Of a DNA stretch of 64,000 nt, positions 8,559 through 19,304 are shown piece by piece (positions within the stretch are counted from its first letter, which is position 1; the number at the start of each line of letters is the position of its first letter). The notes under the pieces are model-generated. The model was not told the DNA's origin. It was given only the letters and a program-made list of their open reading frames with translations, and searched no databases. Origin of the DNA: Rheinheimera sp. MM224 (GTDB taxonomy: Bacteria; Pseudomonadota; Gammaproteobacteria; Enterobacterales; Alteromonadaceae); contig NZ_OX352320.1 of NCBI RefSeq assembly GCF_947090785.1, positions 3,895,001-3,959,000 of the forward strand. Reading direction: 5' to 3'. The translations under genes were made by a program, and so were the position numbers.

Positions 8559-10649
8559 TTACCAAATCTTCACGCGGTTTTCCGGCGCTATATACAGCTT
8601 GTCGCCTTCTTTCACATCAAAAGCTGTGTAGAACACTGGCAGGCTGGAAACAATACCGTTGACGCGGTAATGTGGTGGTGAATGTGGGTCAGTCGCTAAT
8701 TGCTCTTTCATCACTTCATCGCGGTATTTAGAACGCCATACCTGAGCCCAGCTTAATAACACACGCTGATCACCGGTAAAACCATCCATCACAGGCGCTT
8801 CTTTGCCTTCCAGTGAGATATGGTAGGCTTTCAGAGCTACAGTTAAACCACCTAAGTCACCGATATTTTCACCTAAGGTCAAATCGCCGTTGACGAAATG
8901 GCCTGGTACCGGCTCATATTTGCTGTACTGTGCGCTTAAGGCTTTACCCAAAGCCTGGAACTTGGTTTCGTCCTGCTCTGTCCACCAGTTGCGTAAGTTG
9001 CCTTCGCCATCATACTTGGCACCCTGGTCGTCAAAACCATGGCCAATTTCGTGGCCAATTACAGCACCAATACCGCCGTAGTTCACCGCATCTTCAGCCG
9101 CCATATTAAAGAATGGAGGTTGTAAAATAGCAGCAGGGAACACAATTTCATTATTTGACGGGTTGTAGTATGCATTGACCGTTTGTGGTGTCATAAACCA
9201 TTCGTCTTTATCGATTGGCTTACCTAATTTAGCCAACATCTGGTCGTAACCCCAATGGGTTGAACGCACAAAGTTACCTACTAAATCATCGGCTTTAATC
9301 TCCAGGCTGGAGTAATCTTTCCACTTGTTTGGGTAACCAATTTTTGGTGTAAAAGTACCCAATTTAACCAATGCAGCTTTTTTGGTGTCTTCTGACATCC
9401 ATTCCAGATCTTTAATCGACTGCTCGTAGGCTTTGATTAAGTTCGCCACCAGCTTTTCCATATGAGCTTTGGCTTCTGGTTTGAAGTGACGTTCCACATA
9501 CAGCTTACCTGTTAACTCACCTAACACAGAGTCACTGGCATCCACAGCTTTTTTCCAGCGTGGTTTTTGCTCTTTTACGCCACGTAAAGTGGTGGAGTAA
9601 AACTGGAACTGACGATCTTCAAAGGCTTTATTCAGCTTGTCTGCATAGGCATTTACCGTATGGAAAGTCAGGTAGTCCTGCCAGCTTTGTATATCTGTAG
9701 CTGCAACAATTTTACCTAGCGCTTCAAAGTAGCTTGGCTGGCCAATAATGATTTCATTCACATTGTTCAGTTTAGAACCTGCAGCAAAGTCGCTCCAGCT
9801 TAACTCACCCAAAGTTTTGGCTAAATCAGCAGTGGATACTTTGTTGTAGGTTTTATCCGCGTCGCGGTTTTGTACACGGGTCCACTGGTTTTTCGCCAGT
9901 TCAGTTTCCAGTGCATACACACGTTTAGCAGCAGCTGCAGGGTCTGCATGCTTAGCTAAAGTAAATAAATCCAGCAGGTAAGTCTGATATTCAGCCTGAA
10001 TTTTTTTCGAAGCTTCATCATCTTTGGTGTAGTAATCACGGTCTGGTAAACCTAAACCGCTTTGATCCGCATAAACAGCGTATTCAGTAGATTTTTTGGC
10101 ATCGTTGTTAACGTACCAACCTAATGGAATAGTCACGCCATCACGTTGCAGTGAGGCAAAAGTGCTGGCCAGTTGCTTTTTGTCTTTTAAGCCCTGGATC
10201 AGTTCCAACTGAGGCTGTAAGGCGGTTAAACCAAGCTCTTCCAGTTTGGCTTCATTCATATAGCTGTTGTAGAAGCTACCTAACTTATGGCCATCTGAAC
10301 CAGGCGCTAAATCAGTGCGGCTGGCGACTTCATCAATAATGGCTTTAACAGCCAGCTGAGAGTTGTCAGCCAGTACATGGAAAGAGCCGTACGAAGATTT
10401 TTCCGCAGGGATTTCAGTTTTATTTAGCCAGCCGCCGTTCACAGCTAAAAAGAAGTCATCCTGAAAACGTACTGCTGAATCAAAGTTTTCTTTATCAACA
10501 CCAGACACCAAAGCGACTACAGCAGCTGTAGCTTGTTGTTCTGCTGCTGGTTTTGCGGTTTCAGTGGTAGTGGTTTCTGGGGCTTTGCCACAGGCTGCCA
10601 GACCAAGCGCTATCGCAACGCTTAAGGCTGTTAAGGTAATTTTTTTCAT
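8559..10649 (-). CDS. pepO: M13 family zinc endopeptidase, lipoprotein
   Basis: Neprilysin/PepO-type metalloendopeptidase, 696 residues. Residues 1-19 form a lipoprotein signal with lipobox GLAAC, so the mature protein is probably anchored by a lipidated Cys and faces the periplasm. The zinc site HEIGH lies at residues 533-537, and the third ligand is the Glu in ENIGD (usually ENxAD). NAYYNPSNNE and the C-terminal RVKIW are also family hallmarks. The ATG at 10649 places MKKI directly before the signal; the frame extends six codons further upstream. It is monocistronic and degrades peptides. Confidence 0.95.
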   Translation of the reverse strand: MKKITLTALSVAIALGLAACGKAPETTTTETAKPAAEQQATAAVVALVSGVDKENFDSAVRFQDDFFLAVNGGWLNKTEIPAEKSSYGSFHVLADNSQLAVKAIIDEVASRTDLAPGSDGHKLGSFYNSYMNEAKLEELGLTALQPQLELIQGLKDKKQLASTFASLQRDGVTIPLGWYVNNDAKKSTEYAVYADQSGLGLPDRDYYTKDDEASKKIQAEYQTYLLDLFTLAKHADPAAAAKRVYALETELAKNQWTRVQNRDADKTYNKVSTADLAKTLGELSWSDFAAGSKLNNVNEIIIGQPSYFEALGKIVAATDIQSWQDYLTFHTVNAYADKLNKAFEDRQFQFYSTTLRGVKEQKPRWKKAVDASDSVLGELTGKLYVERHFKPEAKAHMEKLVANLIKAYEQSIKDLEWMSEDTKKAALVKLGTFTPKIGYPNKWKDYSSLEIKADDLVGNFVRSTHWGYDQMLAKLGKPIDKDEWFMTPQTVNAYYNPSNNEIVFPAAILQPPFFNMAAEDAVNYGGIGAVIGHEIGHGFDDQGAKYDGEGNLRNWWTEQDETKFQALGKALSAQYSKYEPVPGHFVNGDLTLGENIGDLGGLTVALKAYHISLEGKEAPVMDGFTGDQRVLLSWAQVWRSKYRDEVMKEQLATDPHSPPHYRVNGIVSSLPVFYTAFDVKEGDKLYIAPENRVKIW

Positions 10650-10743
10650 CCGAAGGGTTCCTGCCAAAATTCAGAGGGTTGACTAACTGCACCATACTAC
10701 TCTTGGCTGCGCTTTTTTGTTAATGGAAGTTGTAACAAAATAT

Positions 10744-10781
10744 AAAAAAACCGGCTATGCGAAGCAATTGCCGGTTTTTTT
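10744..10781. terminator. Bidirectional terminator after lpdA
   Basis: AAAAAAACCGGC...GCCGGTTTTTTT with a loop of about 17 bases. It has A and T runs on both sides, and it ends the pdhR-aceE-aceF-lpdA transcript on the minus strand. Confidence 0.85.
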
Positions 10782-10808
10782 CATGCCATCTCGTTAAGAG
10801 AATTAAGC

Positions 10809-12221
10809 TTATTTTTTCTTCGCTTTTGGATTTGGCAGGTCAGTAATAGAACCTTCGTAAACCTCAGCTGCTAAGCCAATAGATTCGTTTAAGGTTGGGT
10901 GAGCATGGATGGTCAGAGCTATGTCTTCAGCGTCTGCACCCATTTCTACAGCTAAGCAGATTTCACCTAACATTTCACCAGCGTTAATACCGACAATAGC
11001 GCCACCTAAAATGCGGTGTGTTTCTTTGTCGAAAATTAACTTAGTGAAACCTTCACTGCGACCTGAGGCGATAGCACGGGCAGAAGCGGCCCAAGGGAAA
11101 GTTGCAGTTTCAACAGCAACGCCTTTTTCTTTAGCTTCTTTTTCAGTGATACCAACCCATGCGATTTCCGGATCTGTGTAAGCAACAGATGGAATGCAAC
11201 GTGGGTCGAAGAAATGCTTCTGGCCAGCAATTACTTCAGCAGCCACATGGCCTTCATGTACAGCTTTATGCGCTAACATAGGCTGACCTACTAAATCACC
11301 GATAGCATAGATGTGCGGTACGTTGGTACGCAGTTGTTTATCTACGTTGATAAAACCACGCTCATCTACAGTTACACCAGCTTTTGCTGCATCAACCAGT
11401 GCGCCATTTGGGCGACGGCCAACAGCAACTAAAATTTTGTCGTAACGTACAGCTGTCGCTGGTGCGTTTTTGCCTTCGAAGGTTACATATAAACCATCAG
11501 CTTTGGCTTCAACAGCAGTCACTTTAGTCGACAGCATAATGTTGAAGTTGTCTTTGTTGAACTTGGTGTACACCTTCACCAGATCCGCATCAGCAGCAGG
11601 AATTAACTGGTCAGCAAATTCAACTACAGACACTTTAGAGCCTAAAGCACGGTACACAGTACCCATCTCTAAACCAATGATACCGCCACCTAATACCAGC
11701 ATTTCGCCAGGAATGTCTTTTAATTCCAGAGCACCGGTAGAGTCGATCACACGTGGGTCATCTTTTGGAATAAATGGCAGAGCAACAGGCTCAGAACCAG
11801 CTGCAATAATAGCGTTGTCGAAAGTAATAGTAGTATCACCAACAACCAGCGTATTTGGGCCAGTGAATTTACCGTAACCAGTCACTACTTTAACTTTACG
11901 CATTTTAGACATGCCAGATAAGCCGTTGGTCAACTGACCTACAACTTTGTCTTTCCAGGCGCGGATTTTGTCTAAATCAATTTGTGGAGCACCAAAAGTA
12001 ACACCGTGAGAGGCCATTTCTTTGGCATCGTCGATCACTTTTGCTACATGTAATAAAGCTTTAGATGGGATACAGCCAACATTTAAACAAACACCACCAA
12101 GTGTGCTGCGTGCTTCAACTAAAGTCACTTCCAGACCTAAGTCAGCTGCGCGGAATGCTGCAGAATATCCACCAGGGCCGGCGCCTAACACCACAACTTG
12201 AGTTTTGATTTCGTTGCTCAT
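10809..12221 (-). CDS. lpdA: Dihydrolipoamide dehydrogenase (E3)
   Basis: FAD flavoprotein that reoxidises dihydrolipoyl groups of the pyruvate and 2-oxoglutarate dehydrogenase complexes and makes NADH. It has 470 residues. The N-terminal FAD motif GAGPGGYSA is followed by the redox disulfide in GGVCLNVGCIPSK, a central NAD-binding GGGIIGLE and the C-terminal catalytic His-Glu pair in HAHPTLNES. It is the last gene of the pyruvate dehydrogenase operon. The 143-bp gap to aceF contains hairpins and may hold a separate lpdA promoter. Confidence 0.98.
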   Translation of the reverse strand: MSNEIKTQVVVLGAGPGGYSAAFRAADLGLEVTLVEARSTLGGVCLNVGCIPSKALLHVAKVIDDAKEMASHGVTFGAPQIDLDKIRAWKDKVVGQLTNGLSGMSKMRKVKVVTGYGKFTGPNTLVVGDTTITFDNAIIAAGSEPVALPFIPKDDPRVIDSTGALELKDIPGEMLVLGGGIIGLEMGTVYRALGSKVSVVEFADQLIPAADADLVKVYTKFNKDNFNIMLSTKVTAVEAKADGLYVTFEGKNAPATAVRYDKILVAVGRRPNGALVDAAKAGVTVDERGFINVDKQLRTNVPHIYAIGDLVGQPMLAHKAVHEGHVAAEVIAGQKHFFDPRCIPSVAYTDPEIAWVGITEKEAKEKGVAVETATFPWAASARAIASGRSEGFTKLIFDKETHRILGGAIVGINAGEMLGEICLAVEMGADAEDIALTIHAHPTLNESIGLAAEVYEGSITDLPNPKAKKK

Positions 12222-12308
12222 CGGTTTACCTTTTTTATCTTTTGCTAAGATAGCCGCCAGTCAAAGCGGGCGGCCAGGAAATAAAGTGACGGAATTTTAT
12301 CACCCTAC

Positions 12309-12334
12309 CTGAAAGATGTCCCGTATCTTTTCAG
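12309..12334 (-). other. Hairpin in the aceF-lpdA gap
   Basis: Imperfect stem CTGAAA(A)GAT/ATCTTTCAG around a GC-rich loop. A second GCC-rich inverted repeat lies closer to lpdA. Without a T-run it is unlikely to be a full terminator. It may be an RNA processing or attenuation point that sets lpdA apart from aceEF. Confidence 0.35.
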
Positions 12335-12364
12335 AACACAGGACAACTTTCGGGCTTGTATCTA

Positions 12365-13996
12365 TTACATAATGATTTGGCGGATATCCGCTAAATACGA
12401 TGCCAAAGTCGCAGTGAAACGCGCAGCTAAAGCACCATCAATCACCCTGTGGTCATAAGAGACAGACAAAGGCACCATCAGGCGTGGTTCAAACTCTTTA
12501 CCATTCCACTTAGGTTTGATATCAGATTTTGACACCCCCAAAATAGCCACTTCAGGCGCGTTGACGATAGGCGTAAAGGCCGTACCACCAATACCGCCTA
12601 AGCTGGAGATGGTAAAACATCCACCCTGCATATCGGCAGCAGTCAGTTTACCTTCACGGGCTTTTAATGAAATATCCTGCAGTTCGCGGGATAACTCGAT
12701 AATGCCTTTTTTATTCACATCACGTACCACAGGGACCACTAAACCGTTTGGTGTGTCGACCGCTATACCTAAATGCACATATTTCTTCAGGATCAGGCTG
12801 GAACCATCTTCAGATAACGAGCTGTTAAAGGTGGGGAACTCTTCCATCGCTTTCGCCACTGCTTTCATAATAAAGACTAACGGGGTGTATTTAACGCCCA
12901 TTTTCTTTTTATCAGCCAGTGCGTTTTGCTCTTTGCGGAATTCTTCCAGGCCAGTGATATCAGCTTCATCAAACTGAGTCACATGCGGAATACGTACCCA
13001 GTTACGGTGTAAATTCGCACCAGATAACTTCTGAATACGGGACAGTGGTTTTTCTTCCACAGCGCCAAACTTGCTGAAATCCACTTTTGGCCAAGGAATT
13101 AAATCGAAACCCACACTGTTGCTACTGCTGGTGACGTTGCCTTTGCCTGATGCCACTTGCGCAATAATGTTTTTCACATAGTTTTGCACATCTTCGCGCT
13201 GCACACGGCCTTTACGGGCTGTGCCTGTGACCTTGCTTAAATCAACACCAAACTCACGGGCTAAACGACGGACCACTGGCGATGCATGAGCATAAGCCTG
13301 ATTCTCGGTAAATTCGCTTGTTGAAGCAGATGCCGCTGCAGCCGGAGCTGATGCTGCAGGCGCTGGAGTTGCTGCCGGAGCTGGCGCAGCAACAGCAGCC
13401 GAAGCTGCTACCGCAGCAGCTGCAGCTGATGGAGCACTGCCAGCCACTTCAAATACAAAGACTGAAGAGCCTGTTTGTACTTTGTCGCCTACTTTGACTT
13501 TGATTTCTTTGACAGTACCAGCAAATGGCGCTGGTACTTCCATTGAAGCTTTATCACCTTCCACGGACAACAGAGACTGATCAGCGGCAACAGTGTCACC
13601 GACTTTCACCATCACTTCAGTCACTTCAACGGCGTCACCACCAATATCAGGCACCTGAACTTCTTTTAACTCTGCAGCTGCAGGAGTGGCCGGAGCAGCA
13701 GCAACCGGAGCTGGTGCAGCCACTGGAGCAGGAGCCGCAGCGGCTGGCGCTGCAACAGCAGCACCTTCAGCTTCGAATACCATAATCAACGAGCCGGTTT
13801 TCACTTTATCGCCAGCTTTGACTTTGATTTCTTTAACAGTACCGGCTTGTGCAGCTGGTACTTCCATTGAAGCCTTGTCGCCTTCTACCGATAACAATGA
13901 CTGGTCCAGTGCAACTTTGTCGCCCACCTTCACCAGTACTTCGGTGACTTCAACTTCATCCGCACCTATGTCCGGCACATGAATTTCAATCGTCAT
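12365..13996 (-). CDS. aceF: Dihydrolipoyllysine acetyltransferase (E2)
   Basis: Core acetyltransferase of pyruvate dehydrogenase, 543 residues. It has two lipoyl domains (about 2-75 and 112-186), each with the modified Lys in EGDKASMEV, joined by long Ala/Pro-rich linkers. A peripheral-subunit-binding domain follows (about 235-272, [16 protein letters not shown]). The catalytic domain ends with the active-site [11 protein letters not shown]. coli has three lipoyl domains; two are seen here. It lies 11 bp after aceE. Confidence 0.97.
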   Translation of the reverse strand: MTIEIHVPDIGADEVEVTEVLVKVGDKVALDQSLLSVEGDKASMEVPAAQAGTVKEIKVKAGDKVKTGSLIMVFEAEGAAVAAPAAAAPAPVAAPAPVAAAPATPAAAELKEVQVPDIGGDAVEVTEVMVKVGDTVAADQSLLSVEGDKASMEVPAPFAGTVKEIKVKVGDKVQTGSSVFVFEVAGSAPSAAAAAVAASAAVAAPAPAATPAPAASAPAAAASASTSEFTENQAYAHASPVVRRLAREFGVDLSKVTGTARKGRVQREDVQNYVKNIIAQVASGKGNVTSSSNSVGFDLIPWPKVDFSKFGAVEEKPLSRIQKLSGANLHRNWVRIPHVTQFDEADITGLEEFRKEQNALADKKKMGVKYTPLVFIMKAVAKAMEEFPTFNSSLSEDGSSLILKKYVHLGIAVDTPNGLVVPVVRDVNKKGIIELSRELQDISLKAREGKLTAADMQGGCFTISSLGGIGGTAFTPIVNAPEVAILGVSKSDIKPKWNGKEFEPRLMVPLSVSYDHRVIDGALAARFTATLASYLADIRQIIM

Positions 13997-14007
13997 GACA
14001 AATCCTC

Positions 14008-16674
14008 TTATGCGTACAGTGGGTTAGTTTTGTTGGTGTCGATACCAAAACGGGCAATGGCGTCTGCCACTAACTGCTTGTCGATTTCACCGCGTTTAGC
14101 CAATTCACGTAACGACGCCAGAACTATGTAACCTGCGTTCACTTCGAAGTGACGACGCAGATTTTCACGGCTGTCAGAACGGCCAAAACCATCTGTACCC
14201 AGAACTTTATAAGACACCGCAGGTACAAAAGAACGCACCTGATCAGCATAGTTTTTAATGTAGTCGGTCGCTGCAATAGCAGGAGCTGAACCTAACACTG
14301 TGGCAATATATGGCACTTTTTCTTCTGCCATAGGATGCAACATGTTGTAACGCTCACAATCTTGGCCATCACGAGCCAGCTCGTTAAATGAAGTCACGGA
14401 GAACACGTCTGAGCCTACACCATAATCTTCACTTAAGATTTCAGCCGCTTTACGCACTTCATTCATGATAGTGCCGCTACCTAACAGTTGAACCTTGGCT
14501 TTTTCACCGACATGGCTTTCCAGTTTATAGATACCACGACGAATACCTTCCTCAGCACCTGCTGGCATAGCAGGGTGATGGTAGTTTTCGTTCATCACTG
14601 TGATGTAGTAGTAAATATTTTCCTGCTCAGCACCGTACATACGACGGATACCATCCTGGATGATCACCGCCAGCTCATAAGAGTAAGTCGGATCGTATGA
14701 AATACAGTTAGGCACTGTGCCCGCCAGAATATGGCTGTGACCATCTTCGTGCTGTAAGCCTTCACCATTTAATGTCGTACGGCCAGCAGTTGCACCTAAC
14801 AGGAAACCACGGGCTTGCTGATCACCAGCTAACCAGGCCATATCGCCGACACGTTGGAAACCAAACATGGAGTAGTAGATATAGAATGGGATCATCGGCA
14901 GATCGTTGGTGCTGTATGAAGTAGCAGCGGCGACCCATGACGCCATCGCACCCAGCTCGTTGATACCTTCCTGCAATACCTGACCTGAAGTTTCTTCTTT
15001 GTAATAAGACACCACAGCGCGGTCTTCCGGCGTGTAGGTCTGGCCACGTGGGTTATAAATACCAATCTGGCGGAATAAACCTTCCATACCAAAAGTACGG
15101 GCTTCGTCTGCAATAATAGGCACAATTTGCTGACCGATATTTGGATCTTTCAGCAATACGTTCAGTGACCGCACAAAAGCCATAGTGGTCGAAATTTCAC
15201 GTTTTTGCTCTTCCAAAAGAGGCTCAAATACGTTCAGCTCTGGCAGAGTTAACGCCTTAGTGAAATTCGGTAAACGCACTGGCGTGTAACCATTTAACGC
15301 ATTACGACGGGAATGCAGGTACTGATGTTCAGGTGAACCTTCAGGCAGTTGAATATAAGACAGAGCCTGTACATCTTCTTCGCTGATGTAGTCTTCCAGG
15401 TTCAGGCGCTTACGGATTTGTAGCACATGGGTCATATCCATTTTCTTGACCTGGTGCGCAATGTTTTTGCCTTCAGCCGCTTCACCCATGCCATAACCTT
15501 TGATGGTTTTGGCCAGGATCACAGTTGGGCGACCTTTGGTTTCCTGAGCAGATTTAAAGGCTGCGTATAACTTGGACGGCTCATGACCACCACGTTTTAA
15601 CGCGAAGATTTCTTCGTCTGTCATATCAGCCACTAGAGCTGCAGTTTCAGGGTAACGTCCGAAGAAATGCTGACGTACATAAGCACCGTCTTTGGCTTTA
15701 TAGGTCTGGTAGTCACCATCTACAGTTTCGTTCATCAGCTGCAGTAATTTGCCTGTGGTGTCTTTGGCCAGCAGCTTGTCCCAGCCACTGCCCCATACCA
15801 CTTTAATCACGTTCCAGCCGGCGCCGCGGAATAAACCTTCCAGTTCCTGGATGATTTTACCGTTGCCCATCACAGGACCGTCTAAACGTTGCAGGTTACA
15901 GTTCACCAGGAAACACAGGTTATCCAGCTTTTCACGGGCAGCAAAAGATAAAGAACCACGGCTTTCCGGCTCATCCATCTCGCCGTCACCTAAGAAGGCA
16001 TACACACGCTGTTGGCTGGTGTCTTTCATACCACGACCATCTAAATACTTCAGGAAACGGGCCTGATAGATAGAAGTGATAGGACCTAAGCCCATAGAAA
16101 CAGTAGGGAACTGCCAGAACTCAGGCATTAATTTAGGGTGTGGGTAAGAGGATAAACCTTCACCACCGACTTCCTGACGGAAGTTGTCCAGCTGATCAGC
16201 TGTTAAACGGCCTTCGACAAAAGCACGGGCGTAGATACCCGGAGAAATATGGCCTTGGTAATACACCAAATCGCCGCCGTCTTTTTCATTCGGCGCACGG
16301 AAGAAGTGGTTAAAACAGGTTTCGTAAAACGCAGCTGAAGACTGGTAAGACGCCATGTGGCCACCTAAATCCAGCTCTTTTTTCGAAGCGCGTAAAACGA
16401 TCATAATAGCGTTCCAGCGGATCACTGAACGGATACGTTTTTCCAGATTTACATCACCCGGATACGCAGGTTCCTGCTGTGGCGGAATGGTATTGATGTA
16501 ATTGGTGGTGATGCCTGTTGGCATATCCACGCCTTCCAGACGAGCCTGTTCCAGCACTTGTTCTAACAGGAACTGAGCGCGCTCTACACCCTCGGTGCGA
16601 ACTACAGATTCAAGAGCCTCTAACCATTCTTTGGTTTCGAGCGCGTCGATGTCAATCTTATTGACTTCAGACAT
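14008..16674 (-). CDS. aceE: Pyruvate dehydrogenase E1 component
   Basis: Homodimeric thiamine-diphosphate E1 that decarboxylates pyruvate and acetylates the E2 lipoyl groups. At 888 residues it has the length normal for this class. The ThDP/Mg motif runs from [12 protein letters not shown] to NCNLQRLDG. The N-terminal segment contains the E2-binding region. It lies second in the operon after pdhR (68-bp gap) and is followed closely by aceF. Expression is expected to follow pyruvate through PdhR. Confidence 0.98.
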   Translation of the reverse strand: MSEVNKIDIDALETKEWLEALESVVRTEGVERAQFLLEQVLEQARLEGVDMPTGITTNYINTIPPQQEPAYPGDVNLEKRIRSVIRWNAIMIVLRASKKELDLGGHMASYQSSAAFYETCFNHFFRAPNEKDGGDLVYYQGHISPGIYARAFVEGRLTADQLDNFRQEVGGEGLSSYPHPKLMPEFWQFPTVSMGLGPITSIYQARFLKYLDGRGMKDTSQQRVYAFLGDGEMDEPESRGSLSFAAREKLDNLCFLVNCNLQRLDGPVMGNGKIIQELEGLFRGAGWNVIKVVWGSGWDKLLAKDTTGKLLQLMNETVDGDYQTYKAKDGAYVRQHFFGRYPETAALVADMTDEEIFALKRGGHEPSKLYAAFKSAQETKGRPTVILAKTIKGYGMGEAAEGKNIAHQVKKMDMTHVLQIRKRLNLEDYISEEDVQALSYIQLPEGSPEHQYLHSRRNALNGYTPVRLPNFTKALTLPELNVFEPLLEEQKREISTTMAFVRSLNVLLKDPNIGQQIVPIIADEARTFGMEGLFRQIGIYNPRGQTYTPEDRAVVSYYKEETSGQVLQEGINELGAMASWVAAATSYSTNDLPMIPFYIYYSMFGFQRVGDMAWLAGDQQARGFLLGATAGRTTLNGEGLQHEDGHSHILAGTVPNCISYDPTYSYELAVIIQDGIRRMYGAEQENIYYYITVMNENYHHPAMPAGAEEGIRRGIYKLESHVGEKAKVQLLGSGTIMNEVRKAAEILSEDYGVGSDVFSVTSFNELARDGQDCERYNMLHPMAEEKVPYIATVLGSAPAIAATDYIKNYADQVRSFVPAVSYKVLGTDGFGRSDSRENLRRHFEVNAGYIVLASLRELAKRGEIDKQLVADAIARFGIDTNKTNPLYA

Positions 16675-16742
16675 ATCAAAGTTTCCTTAATCAGTTCCAC
16701 GCCAGAGAGCGGAACATTAACAGTTAAAAAGTATGCTTACGC

Positions 16743-17510
16743 TCATTCGCTCTGTTGTGAACGTCTGAGCGAGCGTTCAATGCGTGAGCGCTCCCGGTCA
16801 GCTTCCAGCAATGCCTCTTCGATAAAGGCTAAATGGCTGTTGCTGGCTTGCCGGGCTTGCTCCGGCTCGCCATTGATCACCGCTTGCATCAGGCGATGCC
16901 TGTGCGAATTCAGCTGGCTCACTATGCCTTCTTTTTCCCGCAAAACTTCAAGGTTTAACTTGATGTTTTGCTCTACCAGCGGCGTTAAACCGCGCACCAA
17001 ATGCAAAAGCACCACATTATGCGATGCCTCTGCAACCGCCGAATAAAACTGGCCTACCGACCGCGCTTCAGCGTCTAAATCCTGTTGCTGCTGGGCAGCA
17101 CATATTTCTTCGTAACGTTGTTTAATCAGCTCGTAATCCGCTTGCGTGCCACGCAGCGCAGCGTAATAAGCACAAATGCCTTCTAAAGCGTGACGAAACT
17201 CCAGTAAATCAAATTGCGATTCTGGGTGACGACCAATCAGAGCAAATAAAGGATCGGTTAAACCCACAGCCAGATTTTCACAGACATAAGTGCCACCACC
17301 CTGACGGCGATTCACCAAACCTTTGGCTTCGAGCTTCTGAATAGCTTCACGTAAGGATGGACGGGAGACATCAAATTGCAGCGCAAGTTCACGTTCAGGC
17401 GGTAACTTTTGTCCGGGCGTAAAAGTACCTTCCAGCAGCATATGTTCCAGTTGCTGGACTATTTGGTCGGACAATTTGGCAGGTTTGATTCTCAGACTGG
17501 ACATTGCCAC
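16743..17510 (-). CDS. pdhR: Pyruvate-responsive repressor PdhR
   Basis: GntR/FadR-family regulator, 255 residues. It has an N-terminal winged HTH (FDVSRPSLREAIQKLEAKGLV region, about 30-75) and a helical FCD ligand domain. In E. coli PdhR represses its own operon and releases DNA when pyruvate binds. Here it heads pdhR-aceE-aceF-lpdA, and a perfect PdhR-type operator lies 56-70 bp upstream of its ATG. The Gln-rich C-terminus is unremarkable. Confidence 0.95.
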   Translation of the reverse strand: MAMSSLRIKPAKLSDQIVQQLEHMLLEGTFTPGQKLPPERELALQFDVSRPSLREAIQKLEAKGLVNRRQGGGTYVCENLAVGLTDPLFALIGRHPESQFDLLEFRHALEGICAYYAALRGTQADYELIKQRYEEICAAQQQQDLDAEARSVGQFYSAVAEASHNVVLLHLVRGLTPLVEQNIKLNLEVLREKEGIVSQLNSHRHRLMQAVINGEPEQARQASNSHLAFIEEALLEADRERSRIERSLRRSQQSE

Positions 17511-17565
17511 CTTGATGTTAAGTCTTTGGTTATTGTTTTGGTTATTTCAAGTTGACCACTTGTAA

Positions 17566-17580
17566 ATTGGTCTTACCAAT
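17566..17580. promoter_or_regulatory. PdhR operator
   Basis: ATTGGTCTTACCAAT is an exact match to the known PdhR consensus ATTGGTNNNACCAAT and extends symmetrically by one base. It lies 56 bp before the pdhR ATG. Confidence 0.88.
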
Positions 17581-17710
17581 TCAATTTAATGCGGCATAAC
17601 TTAGCAGAAAGGATTCAAACTGTAAATTAAACTGCGGAATTATGCGACCAAAGCGGGTAAATAATTAGAGCAAAAGCTCAAAAATGAAGAGAGGAAAATA
17701 CGGCAAGAAA

Positions 17711-17725
17711 ATTGGTCTGACCATT
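17711..17725. promoter_or_regulatory. Second PdhR-like site
   Basis: ATTGGTCTGACCATT differs from the PdhR consensus at one position and lies 145 bp upstream of the first operator, next to the long palindrome. It may be a distal operator for cooperative binding, or chance. Confidence 0.4.
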
Positions 17726-17730
17726 CATAA

Positions 17731-17786
17731 AATTCGGGTCAGAGTAAAATTAAACGGCTTGGCTTAATTTTACTCTGACCCGAATT
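17731..17786. repeat. Long perfect palindrome, GGGTCAG type
   Basis: Perfect 23-bp arms (17731-17753 and 17764-17786) around a 10-base loop. The core GGGTCAGAGTAAAATT resembles palindromes I remember beside REP-associated tyrosine transposases (RAYTs) in many gammaproteobacteria. It ends four bases before the ampE stop and can also act as the ampDE terminator. The transcript on the minus strand continues with ATTTTATG. Confidence 0.8.
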
Positions 17787-17790
17787 AAGT

Positions 17791-18678
17791 TTAACCCAGC
17801 CAGCCTGAGAGTGTCAGAACTGCTACTAAAGCGAGGAAAAATAGCACATTACGTTTAGCTAACTGCACCATACAAGCGGTTTCTTCAGCGCAGTTATAAG
17901 CATCATCAGGCAAAGGCTCAGCCGCTTTTGCTACTGTGGTCACTACTTTATCTGCCGGCGTTGAGAAGTCGCCTAAAAAGCCTAACAACGCAGCAGAAGC
18001 TCGGGAGAAATGCCCAACCAAAGCTAAACCTACGCCAAATAAACGTGCCGGCACCCAGTCAGCCCAGAACATCAGTTGTTGGAAGACTGCTGGAATATCA
18101 GGTGCGACTTCAACAAATTCAGCGCTTTCATCACCTTCTTCCGCCAGTTTTACTGCTTTATCCCAGCTGGCAGGTTCATTCATCTGACGCAGCAAAGCGT
18201 AAGTGATAGCACCAGCCCCACCTAAAATAGCAAACCAGAACAAGACTGCGGCGTAATACCGGAAATTCAACCAAACCAGACGTTGGCCATAACTTAAGTC
18301 AGCATCTGTTAAACCCACATCCGCACTTAATTGCTGCATAGTTAAAAAAGCCGCTTCGTTATCCGCTCTTTCGCTGGCGTTTAAATATTGTTTGTACAAC
18401 TGACGATAATGCCAGCAGCCAATACATACCAGTAATACCAGCGTGTTCAGCACTAAAGTCACCAGACTACTGCCGATTAACCACAAAACCAGAGCATATA
18501 CAATGCCCGGCAACAGCACCCACAGATACTGGCCTTTACTTTCGCTGACTAATTTGGACAAACCTGAGCTTTGGCTTACAGACAGGTACTTTTTGGCATA
18601 AAACAAAAACTGCCATGCCTCACTGCGTACCGCCAGCCGTTCAATAATTAAGGCGATAAGCATACTGATCAAGGTCAT
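17791..18678 (-). CDS. ampE: AmpE family membrane protein
   Basis: Inner-membrane protein of 295 residues similar to E. coli AmpE, with about four hydrophobic spans and the N-terminal pattern MTLISMLIALIIERL. It accompanies ampD and has been linked to beta-lactamase induction signalling, although its biochemical function is unclear. Its ATG follows the ampD stop with no spacing, so the two are translationally coupled. The last bases abut the long palindrome downstream. Confidence 0.9.
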   Translation of the reverse strand: MTLISMLIALIIERLAVRSEAWQFLFYAKKYLSVSQSSGLSKLVSESKGQYLWVLLPGIVYALVLWLIGSSLVTLVLNTLVLLVCIGCWHYRQLYKQYLNASERADNEAAFLTMQQLSADVGLTDADLSYGQRLVWLNFRYYAAVLFWFAILGGAGAITYALLRQMNEPASWDKAVKLAEEGDESAEFVEVAPDIPAVFQQLMFWADWVPARLFGVGLALVGHFSRASAALLGFLGDFSTPADKVVTTVAKAAEPLPDDAYNCAEETACMVQLAKRNVLFFLALVAVLTLSGWLG

Positions 18679-19227
18679 TTATCCATTCTCCTTTAACGCA
18701 GATTGATAACGGTCCCAGTCAAACGACGGACCAGGATCGGTTTTCCGACCCGGCGCAATCTGCTGATGTCCCACAATACGTTCCAACGTGATAGCCGGAA
18801 AGTCTTGCATCAGTTGTCTGGTTAACAGCACCAGACTTTGATACTGCATATCTGTATAAGGCAGATGTTCAGTACCCTCTAATTCTATTCCTATCGAAAA
18901 ATCGTTACAGTTTGGCTGCCCGTTAAATTCCGATAAACCAGCATGCCAGGCTCTGTAGTGAAAAGGCACATACTGCCGAACCACACCGTTTCTGAAAATA
19001 ACACAATGCGCCGATACCCGAACACCAGCTAAATCCGCAAAACTGTTATCGGCAGCAGTATCCAAAACACCCATAAATAAATCATCGATGTAGCTGTTGC
19101 CAAACTGGCCCGCTGGCAAACTGATGCAATGGATCACCAACAAGCTGATATCAATGTTATGCGGTCTTAAGTTCCAATGTGGACTTGGTCGCTGTTCAAG
19201 TTCAAAGGAAACCGGGTCTTGGTTCAC
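18679..19227 (-). CDS. ampD: 1,6-anhydro-N-acetylmuramyl-L-alanine amidase AmpD
   Basis: Cytoplasmic zinc amidase that cleaves anhydro-MurNAc-peptides during cell-wall recycling. Loss of such enzymes induces AmpC in other species. The zinc-binding His residues are in VIHCISL, RAWHAG and the C-terminal GHQQIAPGRKTDPG. I chose the GTG at 19227, which follows AGGA at eight bases and gives 182 residues (E. coli 183). The frame stays open to an ATG at 19326, but that would overlap the divergent protease gene and adds nonconserved residues. Confidence 0.92.
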   Translation of the reverse strand: MNQDPVSFELEQRPSPHWNLRPHNIDISLLVIHCISLPAGQFGNSYIDDLFMGVLDTAADNSFADLAGVRVSAHCVIFRNGVVRQYVPFHYRAWHAGLSEFNGQPNCNDFSIGIELEGTEHLPYTDMQYQSLVLLTRQLMQDFPAITLERIVGHQQIAPGRKTDPGPSFDWDRYQSALKENG

Positions 19228-19304
19228 CGTATAGATCCTGTTTTGCAAATGCGCTTCATGCTCGGTTAAGCTGGAGCCTTTATTGTCAACCCTGAGACTT
19301 TGGA

